From positions 1-12,616 of the forward strand of contig JAEDMH010000064.1 of NCBI GenBank assembly GCA_016303095.1: a stretch of DNA of 12,616 nucleotides. The letters run 5' to 3'. Below the pieces are notes generated by a model. It had not been told where the DNA came from. It saw only the letters and a list, made by a program, of their open reading frames with translations, and made no database searches. Positions 6,854 to 12,616 of this stretch are shown here, one piece after another; position 1 is the stretch's first letter, and each line of letters starts with the position of its first letter. A program made the position numbers and the translations under genes. This DNA comes from Lentisphaeria bacterium (lineage in GTDB: Bacteria > Verrucomicrobiota > Lentisphaeria > Oligosphaerales > Oligosphaeraceae).

Positions 6854-9043
6854 ATGTCCTTGCCTCGCCATTCTTTTTCTTTCTTCTTCCTTTTCCTGTG
6901 TGTCCTCTTTGGCACTCTGGAAGCCTCTGCCGCCCTGAAGTTGGTCTCTCCGGAGAACCGGGCCACGGTCTCCCTGTTGACCGATCTCCAGCGCTTGGGG
7001 GAGCGGCTTCCCCTGTCCCAGCTGGAGGCCCTTTGGCAGGATCGGGTGTTTGTGGGGCGTCTTCAGGCGAAGCCCGGGGCTTCCCTGCCCCAGGGGCTCC
7101 GTCTTTCCTGGAAGAGTACGGCTCCCCAGGGGGAATTGGCCCGCTACCGGGTGTTGGTGGGAAAGGGAGAGAAACTGGATCAGGTGGCGTGCACCGTCTA
7201 CGAGATTTCCGTCCAGGAAGGCCAGGAGAAGCAGCAGGCCCTTTTGCAGAATCTGCGTCCCGGAACGCTCTACAGCTGGAAAGTCCAGGCCCTGGATGAC
7301 CAGGGGACCGTCCTGGAGGAGTCCGGGGTGCGGAATTTCACGGTGGAGGCCGGCGTGCCCTACGTCCTGTATGGGAAGCACCGGGGCAACTTCCGGGAAT
7401 TTGGGGGCATGCCCGCTGGCCAGGGGCGCGTTCTGCCCTACGGCATGATTTACCGCAGCAGCGCCTATCTGCCCGAAGGAGAGGAGCCCCGGGAGTTCGG
7501 GGAATGCCCGGTCATCGGGGAGACGCCCCAGGTGCGGACGGTGGTGGATCTCCGCTGGGAAGGAGAACATCCCACTCTGGCTCCCGATTGGGATCCCCAG
7601 AAGGTCCAATACTTCTCCATTCCCTCCCAGATGTATGTGGGCATCTTCACGGTCAACGGAATGGAAAACTATCGCCAGCTCTTCCCCCTCTTCGCCAAAC
7701 GGGAAAACTACCCCATCCTCTTCCATTGCGTGGTGGGCGCCGACCGCACCGGAACCCTGGCCATGATGCTCCAGGCCGTCCTGGGATGCCCCGAAGAGAT
7801 CATCCGGCGGGACTATGTCTTCACCTCGTTCTACAGCACCCGGTACTTCTCCGCCGTAGACACCACCTTGAAGAAGCTGGCGGACTTCGCCCCCGTCCCG
7901 GATGCCCCCCTCCAATGGAAGGCGGAGGCCTATCTGCTGCGCTGTGGCGTGAAGGCCCAGGAGATCCGGGCCTTCCAGACCCTGATGCTGGGAGAGGACT
8001 TCCCCCTCTCCCCCGTGCTCCAGGAGGCTGTCGCCCGGGAGGAGTTCATCGCCTCCTTCACCCCCACCTCTCAGGTGGCCTTCGATGTCCCCGCCACCCG
8101 GGGACGTGCCATGATGCAGTGCGGGAAGGAATACCTCTTCCAAGGCGGCGTGGAGCAGTTCCTGGCTCCCGAATTTGCCGGGGTCAATGAGGCGGGAGAG
8201 TATCTCTTCTGCTTCCAAAATGCCTATCCCCGCCCTGCCGTGGGCGGCTTCCAAGGGGAGGGATTGACGGCTCCCGCCTACCAGATGCGGGAACCCGTCC
8301 GGAAGCAGGTCCTGCTTTCCCCTGCGGGAAAGAACGCCTGGACTCGGGAGGAACTGGCGGAAGGCCTGCAAATCCCCCCCAAGGAAGAATGCCTGCGCCT
8401 CCTGACACCGGTCTCCTCCCCGGAGGACCCCCTCCCGCCGGAATATCAGGCCGTGCCCTGGAAGGAGACGGACGGGGATTATCTGGTGGCCCTCTCTCGA
8501 GAGGAAAAACCCGCCTGGGACGGGGATTTGACGAAGCCCTTCTGGCAGGGAGTTCCCGTCATCATGCTCTCCCAAATCGACGGCAACCCCGCCGAAAAGG
8601 GAAAGGTCTCCCTCCGGTTGGCCACCAATCCCGCTCACGATACCCTCTATTTGGGAGTGGAATTCCTGGAGGACAACACCCCGGTGAGCCGTCAGCGGGG
8701 ACGGGATGAAGCGGTGTGGGAGGACGACGAGGTGGAGTTCTTCCTGGCCGGCGGCGGCCAGGCCACCTACTATCAGCTGATCCTGAACCGTTCGGGCTCC
8801 CTGCTGGACGGCAAGGGCACCAACGCCAAGTGGGATTTGACGGAGTATGCCACCGCCGTCAAGGAGACGGGCGCGGGCTGGAGCGTGGAGGTGGAGTTGC
8901 CTCTGGGACAGCTGGATCTCCAAGGACCCTTGGAGTTGAATGTGTGCACCACGGATTTCCCCTCCGGCGTCCACCGCAATCTGGGAGCCACCAATGGAAT
9001 CTTCCACTCCCGGGAGGCTTTCCTGCCCATTTTCCTGAAGTGA
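6854..9043 (+). CDS. Secreted tyrosine phosphatase-family protein with FN3-like and CBM9-like domains
   Basis: This 729-residue protein starts with a classic signal peptide (basic MSLPRH, a Phe/Leu-rich core, cleavage likely after ASA at 24-26), so it is exported to the periplasm or beyond. Residues about 85-165 resemble a fibronectin type III fold. Next comes a tyrosine phosphatase domain of the HCxxGxDRTG type (Y_phosphatase3-like): NFREFGG (179-185), LPYGMIYRSSAYL, VVDLRWEGE and the P-loop HCVVGADRTG (291-300), with nucleophile C292 and phosphate-binding R298. The last 180 or so residues look like a CBM9/DOMON-like carbohydrate-binding domain: WDGDLTKPFW (from 555), then WEDDEVEFFLAG (622-633) and WSVEVELPLG. 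The region about 400-550 is not recognised. TGGAGA about 8 nt upstream supports the ATG at 6854. Substrate is unknown: phosphoprotein, phosphoinositide or a phosphorylated glycan are all possible. accD follows after 47 nt. Confidence 0.85.
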   Translation: MSLPRHSFSFFFLFLCVLFGTLEASAALKLVSPENRATVSLLTDLQRLGERLPLSQLEALWQDRVFVGRLQAKPGASLPQGLRLSWKSTAPQGELARYRVLVGKGEKLDQVACTVYEISVQEGQEKQQALLQNLRPGTLYSWKVQALDDQGTVLEESGVRNFTVEAGVPYVLYGKHRGNFREFGGMPAGQGRVLPYGMIYRSSAYLPEGEEPREFGECPVIGETPQVRTVVDLRWEGEHPTLAPDWDPQKVQYFSIPSQMYVGIFTVNGMENYRQLFPLFAKRENYPILFHCVVGADRTGTLAMMLQAVLGCPEEIIRRDYVFTSFYSTRYFSAVDTTLKKLADFAPVPDAPLQWKAEAYLLRCGVKAQEIRAFQTLMLGEDFPLSPVLQEAVAREEFIASFTPTSQVAFDVPATRGRAMMQCGKEYLFQGGVEQFLAPEFAGVNEAGEYLFCFQNAYPRPAVGGFQGEGLTAPAYQMREPVRKQVLLSPAGKNAWTREELAEGLQIPPKEECLRLLTPVSSPEDPLPPEYQAVPWKETDGDYLVALSREEKPAWDGDLTKPFWQGVPVIMLSQIDGNPAEKGKVSLRLATNPAHDTLYLGVEFLEDNTPVSRQRGRDEAVWEDDEVEFFLAGGGQATYYQLILNRSGSLLDGKGTNAKWDLTEYATAVKETGAGWSVEVELPLGQLDLQGPLELNVCTTDFPSGVHRNLGATNGIFHSREAFLPIFLK

Positions 9044-9075
9044 GTTGACTCCCTGAGGAGCGTCTGTCATCGGAA

Positions 9076-9089
9076 GAGGATTTCACCTC
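9076..9089 (+). promoter_or_regulatory. Shine-Dalgarno of accD within a small hairpin
   Basis: The only good ribosome-binding site before accD is AGAGGA at 9075-9080. Its GAGG (9076-9079) can pair with CCTC (9086-9089), directly before the ATG, across a 6-nt loop. Such pairing would mask the site. The stem is only 4 bp, so it is a candidate at best. Confidence 0.2.
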
Positions 9090-9090
9090 C

Positions 9091-9933
9091 ATGTCCATCA
9101 ACGAGACCACAGCAGGATTCAGCCAGGGAGAGCGGAAGGAGATTCCCGCCGGCCTGTGGTGCAAATGCCAGTCTTGCGGCGAGGTCATCTACGCCCGGGC
9201 CATGCAGGCGAATCTGAATGTGTGCCCTTCCTGCGGCTACTATGCCCCTCTGACCGCCTGGGAACGCATCCGGCAGTTGACAGACGCCACGGAGAAGGGC
9301 TTTGTGGAGATGGACGGACGCCTCGCCTCTCTGGATCCCCTGAATTTCGCCGGGGATTCCTCCTATGTGGCCAAGTTGCGGGAGGCCCAGTTGAAGACTG
9401 GCCTCCCCGAGGCGGTGGTCACGGGAAAGGCCTGGCTGGAGGGACATCGTTTCGGCCTGGCGGTGATGGATTTCCGTTTCATGGGGGCCAGCATGGGGGC
9501 CGTGGTGGGGGAGAAGATCACCCGGGTCACGGAGTGGGCCACCCGCCGGGAACTGCCCATGGTCATCGTGACGGCCTCTGGCGGGGCCAGGATGCAGGAG
9601 GGAGCCCTCTCCCTGATGCAGATGGCCAAGACCGCAGGCGCGGTGGAACGCCATGACGAGGAGGGACTCCCCTTGATCATCATCTTGACCCATCCCACCA
9701 CGGGAGGCGTCACCGCCTCCTTCGCCTCCCTGGGGGATGTGATCCTCGCGGAACCCCATGCCTTGGTGGGCTTCGCCGGGCCCCGGGTGGTGGAGCAGAC
9801 CACCCGGCAAAAGCTGCCCGAGAATTTCCAACGGGCCGAGTATCTCCTCCAACATGGCTTCATCGACGCCATCGTGGAGCGGAAGGATCTCCGCAATACC
9901 CTCTCCAGCCTGCTCCGCACCTTCCAACGCTGA
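9091..9933 (+). CDS. accD: Acetyl-CoA carboxylase carboxyltransferase subunit beta
   Basis: AccD pairs with AccA to transfer the carboxyl group from carboxybiotin to acetyl-CoA, giving malonyl-CoA, the first committed step of fatty-acid synthesis. The 280-residue protein has the bacterial N-terminal zinc ribbon with C26-x2-C29 and C45-x2-C48 (CQSCG ... CPSCG). The crotonase-fold carboxyltransferase core follows, with the SGGARMQEG segment (about 163-171) and PTTGGVTASFASLGD. The length is normal for bacterial AccD, and the zinc cysteines align in spacing with the E. coli protein. The ATG at 9091 has AGAGGA 10 nt upstream. It lies 47 nt after the phosphatase gene and 27 nt before waaF, so co-transcription is likely. 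AccA and the biotin subunits are not in this window. Confidence 0.97.
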   Translation: MSINETTAGFSQGERKEIPAGLWCKCQSCGEVIYARAMQANLNVCPSCGYYAPLTAWERIRQLTDATEKGFVEMDGRLASLDPLNFAGDSSYVAKLREAQLKTGLPEAVVTGKAWLEGHRFGLAVMDFRFMGASMGAVVGEKITRVTEWATRRELPMVIVTASGGARMQEGALSLMQMAKTAGAVERHDEEGLPLIIILTHPTTGGVTASFASLGDVILAEPHALVGFAGPRVVEQTTRQKLPENFQRAEYLLQHGFIDAIVERKDLRNTLSSLLRTFQR

Positions 9934-9960
9934 CGCCATCCCTCCCCGTAATCCTCCCCT

Positions 9961-11028
9961 ATGCCCTATCAGCCCAAGATCGTCGGTTTCTCCCGCCCTC
10001 TTCCTCCCCTGGGAGAGGTGGATTGGCGGGGGGGCGTCCTGCTGCGTTCCACCAATTGGCTGGGGGATGCGCTGATGACCTTGCCTGCCACCTGGCAGCT
10101 GAAGGAACTTCTCCCCCAGGGAGTGCCCCTCTGGGTGGCCGCCCCCGCCGGACTGGCTCCTCTCTGGCAAGCGGCTCCCTGGGTGGATGGGGTTCTCCCC
10201 TTCTCCGGGAAACGCATGGATGCCCAGGCCCGGCGCCAAGTGCGCACCCATGACTTTGGTCTGGGCATCGTCTTCCCCAATTCCTTCGGCTCCGCCTGGG
10301 ACCTTTGGCGTTGCGGAATTCCCCGGCGGGCGGGGCGGGGCGGCGCCTTCCGGGGGTGGATGCTGACCGAGGCCATTCCCCGGTGGAAATCCCATGAAGG
10401 GGAGGGGAAATGGCACCAGCTTTCCTGGTATCTGGAGTTGGTGAGCCTCCTGGGTAAGGTGCGCCTCTCTTCCCAGTGCCCCCCCCTTTCCGTCTCCCCG
10501 GAACCCGCCCGGGAACTGGGGGTGAAAAAAGAAGAAGCCTGGGTGGTGATGGCCCCCGGCGCCGCCTACGGACCCGCCAAACAGTGGCCCGAGGAATGCT
10601 TCGCCCAGGTGGCCCGAGAACTCCTCAAGAAGGGACGCTCCGTGGCCTTGGTGGGAACCCCCAAGGAAGCCCCCCTGACCGCACGGATCGCGGCCTCCGC
10701 CCCAGGATGCCTGGACCTGGGAGGAAAAACCCCCCTCCCCGCCTTGATGAGCGTCCTCTCCCAGGCCCGGGCCGTCCTGGCCAACGACTCCGGCTCCATG
10801 CATCTGGCCGCCGCCCTGGGAACCCCCGGCGTGGGACTCTTCGCCTCCACCGATCCCGTGGCCACCGGCCCCCTGGGTGCCCCCTGGGAACTCCAGGTTG
10901 CCCCTGTGGATTGCCGACCCTGTCTCCAAAGGCAATGCCCCTGGGCCGGCGCAAGACAGTATCTCTGCATGCAGCAGCTCCCCCCAGAACCCGCTCTTGA
11001 AGCCCTACAGCAGATCCTCAAAGGCTAG
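9961..11028 (+). CDS. waaF: ADP-heptose:LPS heptosyltransferase II
   Basis: This cytoplasmic or inner-membrane-associated GT9-family enzyme adds the second L-glycero-D-manno-heptose to the LPS inner core. The 355-residue protein shows the N-terminal RSTNWLGDALMT (29-40) with the likely catalytic Asp36. It also shows MAPGAAYGPAKQWP (197-210), the nucleotide-sugar-site NDSGSMHLAAALGTP (275-289), STDP (296-299) and a C-terminal Cys cluster, CRPCLQRQCP (318-327) with CM at 336-337. The cluster and PGAAYGPAK point to WaaF rather than WaaC. The N-terminus is about 20 residues longer than usual before the first strand. No Shine-Dalgarno precedes the ATG at 9961: the leader is pyrimidine-rich (CCCTCCCC...CCTCCCC), so translation may be coupled to accD, whose stop is 27 nt upstream. 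A GTG at 10018 has GGGAG only 2 nt away and is a poor alternative start. Confidence 0.92.
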   Translation: MPYQPKIVGFSRPLPPLGEVDWRGGVLLRSTNWLGDALMTLPATWQLKELLPQGVPLWVAAPAGLAPLWQAAPWVDGVLPFSGKRMDAQARRQVRTHDFGLGIVFPNSFGSAWDLWRCGIPRRAGRGGAFRGWMLTEAIPRWKSHEGEGKWHQLSWYLELVSLLGKVRLSSQCPPLSVSPEPARELGVKKEEAWVVMAPGAAYGPAKQWPEECFAQVARELLKKGRSVALVGTPKEAPLTARIAASAPGCLDLGGKTPLPALMSVLSQARAVLANDSGSMHLAAALGTPGVGLFASTDPVATGPLGAPWELQVAPVDCRPCLQRQCPWAGARQYLCMQQLPPEPALEALQQILKG

Positions 11029-11054
11029 AGGACAGGAAAACACCGGGGGGGGGA

Positions 11055-11086
11055 AAACAGGTCGACCAGGTCGAGGGGATTTCTCT
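11055..11086. repeat. Left copy of 32-bp direct repeat
   Basis: The repeat begins AAACAGGTCGACCAGGTCG and ends ATTTCTCT. It recurs in the same orientation at 12585-12616 with 30 of 32 bases identical (two G/A swaps near position 20). Internally it is a tandem of a 9-mer, AGGTCGACC then AGGTCGAGG, and GGTCGACC is an 8-bp palindrome. It lies 26 nt after the waaF stop, preceded by nine consecutive G (11045-11053). Confidence 0.85.
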
Positions 11087-11261
11087 TGATTTCTGAGTGG
11101 ATGGCCTACGGGGTCTGCATTTTAGGAGGCACCTCCAAGTTTATCTAACTTTTCAGGCACTTCCTTTCTAAATCGTCTTTGAAAAGAAGACAGATATTCT
11201 GCAGATTGTCTCTTGAGACATTATCTTTAGGTTGTTTTTCAACCCTGGAGAGATTGGAAAT
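11087..11261 (+). promoter_or_regulatory. AT-rich, hairpin-rich leader of the ATPase gene
   Basis: Composition drops sharply here: 43 of 120 bases are G or C in 11121-11240, against a clearly G+C-rich surround. Four small perfect inverted repeats occur: GGAGG/CCTCC (11125-11136), AAGTT/AACTT (11137-11151), GTCTT/AAGAC (11175-11191) and TGTCTC/GAGACA (11207-11220). This is the natural place for the promoter and any operator of the ATPase gene, but I cannot assign a convincing -35/-10 pair. No gene is visible. Confidence 0.45.
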
Positions 11262-12581
11262 ATGCTGGAGAAACTGAAGAGAATCCTGCTGGAGTTTCAG
11301 AAACGACCGTTGCCTGTCATGACCCGTCGCGAGGTTTTCCTTCCTATTCTTGAGGGCAAGGCGACCGTGGTCACGGGAATGCGCCGCGTGGGGAAGACGA
11401 GCCTCTGTCGCCAGAAGATGGAGGAGTTGCTGGAGGGTGGTGGTCTTGACAAGAGTCAACTTCTCTATCTCAACTTCGAGGACGACCGCCTTATAGGATT
11501 TCGTTTGGAGGATTGCCAGCTCATCCTGGACGCCTACTACAGCCTATGGCCGGACAACCGGAGCCGGGAATGCTACTTCTTCTTCGACGAGATTCAGAAC
11601 GTGAACGGCTGGGAGCACTTTGTGCGCCGTCTCCTGGACACTACGGAGGTCCACGTGATCCTCATGGGCTCGTCGTCCAAGTTGCTCACCTCGGAGATTG
11701 CCACGGCGATGCGCGGGCGTTCCGTCAATGTGGAGTTGCTCCCTTACTCCTTCCCCGAGTATCTGCGGCATAGGAATGTGTTTGACGAACGGCCACAGCA
11801 ACTCTCCGATGACACCATCGCAAGGCTGCGTCACGGCCTGGAGGAGTTCTTCGCCATCGGCGGCTTTCCCGAAATCTACCAGGTGTCAGACGAGATGACG
11901 CGGGGGGAGATTTTGCAGGAGTATAACGATATGGTCGTTCTCAAGGATGTGGTGGAGCGGCATAGGGTCGGCAACATAACGGCGCTGCGTTGCCTCCTTG
12001 CCTATCTCTTCAACAACCCATCCCAGAAGTTCAGCGTGACTGCCTTCTGGAAGGTCCTGACCCAGGGGATGCAGGTGAAATGCGCCAAGAACGACCTCTT
12101 CCAATTCGTGGAATACCTGGAGGAGGCGTGCATCCTATTCAGAACGGAGCTGCACACCACTTCCGCAAAGGCGAAGATGGTGAACCCGGACAAGGTGTAC
12201 CTCGTGGACATTGGCCTAATTCGGGCGATGGCCGACGACCCTACCGCAAACCGTGGCTGGCTCCTGGAAAACCTCGTCTATCTCCATCTGCGCCGAAACA
12301 AATGCCAGGTGGGATACTACAACACAGCAGACGGGAAAGAGGTCGACTTCCACGTGGTCGACAGGATGAGCCGACAACGCTGCCTTATCCAAGTGTGCTG
12401 GAGCATGAATGCGCCCGAGACCCTGAAACGGGAGATGTCGGCGCTGCGCAAAGGGGGAGAGGAGCTGGGCCTAGACCGTATGCTGGTGGTCACGTGGGAC
12501 GAGGAGAAGACGCGGGAGGACGGCATACAGGTCGTGCCTGTCTGGAAGCTGCTGGCGGGTTATGAGCCAATCTTCAGATAA
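11262..12581 (+). CDS. AAA-family ATPase with DUF4143-type C-terminal domain
   Basis: This 439-residue protein of unknown role belongs to a widespread family of ATP-binding proteins (AAA_14 plus DUF4143) often present in many copies per genome in gut anaerobes. The ATPase half shows Walker A GMRRVGKTS (39-47), Walker B CYFFFDEIQ (D109, E110), sensor-like LMGSSSKLL (134-142) and MRGRSVNVELLPYSFPEY (150-167). The C-terminal half has LVDIGLIRAM, ENLVY (336-340), then EVDF (E360, D362) followed by LIQV (375-378). That arrangement recalls a PD-(D/E)xK nuclease fold, but the catalytic Lys position is not Lys, so nuclease activity is doubtful. I chose the ATG at 11262, with GGAGAG 9 nt upstream, over a TTG at 11232. 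The gene has its own AT-rich leader and lies between two 32-bp direct repeats; the second begins 3 nt after its stop. Horizontal acquisition is likely. Confidence 0.88.
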   Translation: MLEKLKRILLEFQKRPLPVMTRREVFLPILEGKATVVTGMRRVGKTSLCRQKMEELLEGGGLDKSQLLYLNFEDDRLIGFRLEDCQLILDAYYSLWPDNRSRECYFFFDEIQNVNGWEHFVRRLLDTTEVHVILMGSSSKLLTSEIATAMRGRSVNVELLPYSFPEYLRHRNVFDERPQQLSDDTIARLRHGLEEFFAIGGFPEIYQVSDEMTRGEILQEYNDMVVLKDVVERHRVGNITALRCLLAYLFNNPSQKFSVTAFWKVLTQGMQVKCAKNDLFQFVEYLEEACILFRTELHTTSAKAKMVNPDKVYLVDIGLIRAMADDPTANRGWLLENLVYLHLRRNKCQVGYYNTADGKEVDFHVVDRMSRQRCLIQVCWSMNAPETLKREMSALRKGGEELGLDRMLVVTWDEEKTREDGIQVVPVWKLLAGYEPIFR

Positions 12582-12584
12582 GGG

Positions 12585-12616
12585 AAACAGGTCGACCAGG
12601 TCGGGGAGATTTCTCT
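12585..12616. repeat. Right copy of 32-bp direct repeat
   Basis: This is the second copy of the repeat at 11055-11086, same orientation, 30 of 32 bases matching, 1530 bp from the first. It starts 3 nt after the ATPase stop codon. It reaches the last base of the window, so its true right end is not known and further units could follow. Confidence 0.85.

Noticed and set aside
6806..9070. A 754-codon open frame on the - strand opposite the phosphatase gene
   Set aside because: It covers the whole length of a gene with a clear signal peptide and P-loop on the + strand and has no recognisable content.
9067..10935. A 622-codon open frame on the - strand across accD and waaF
   Set aside because: It spans two confident + strand genes and their junction and has a Gly/His-rich composition with no domain.
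11055..12616. CRISPR array or integron attC site as the explanation for the 32-bp repeats
   Set aside because: There are only two copies separated by a 1.5-kb gene unit. There are no spacers, cas genes or integrase, and no attC-like imperfect fold was seen.

Overview
The window is G+C-rich bacterial DNA whose genes are all on the + strand. The waaF-type heptosyltransferase implies lipopolysaccharide, so the organism is Gram-negative. The long pyrophosphate-dependent phosphofructokinase, the secreted protein ending in a CBM9-like domain and the AAA/DUF4143 ATPase together suggest an anaerobe of the Lentisphaerota/Verrucomicrobiota (PVC) kind. That placement is an inference from gene content, with no marker gene present, and is only moderately supported.

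Layout. (1) 1-1839: a leader with small inverted repeats and a putative promoter box, then pfp (PPi-dependent phosphofructokinase). (2) 1840-2095: intergenic, with an 11-bp perfect hairpin that may end the pfp transcript. (3) 2096-6700: one long gene in which the SbcD (Mre11-type nuclease) and SbcC (Rad50-type ATPase) subunits are joined in one continuous 1534-residue chain. All catalytic motifs and the zinc hook are present. (4) 6701-6853: intergenic, with a second copy of the promoter-like box seen before pfp (GGCTATANTAACC). (5) 6854-9043: a secreted protein with signal peptide, FN3-like region, tyrosine phosphatase domain and CBM9-like C-terminus. (6) 9091-9933 accD, followed 27 nt later by 9961-11028 waaF. 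The spacing from the phosphatase gene onward fits one transcript. (7) 11029-12616: an ATPase gene with an AT-rich, hairpin-rich leader. The unit lies between two 32-bp near-identical direct repeats (30/32) and looks like a discrete inserted or amplified cassette.

The genes do not form one obvious pathway. pfp serves glycolysis, accD fatty-acid synthesis and waaF the LPS inner core, so these are housekeeping genes. The points of most interest are the single-chain SbcDC, the secreted phosphatase-CBM9 architecture, the repeat-bounded ATPase cassette and the shared promoter-like box.
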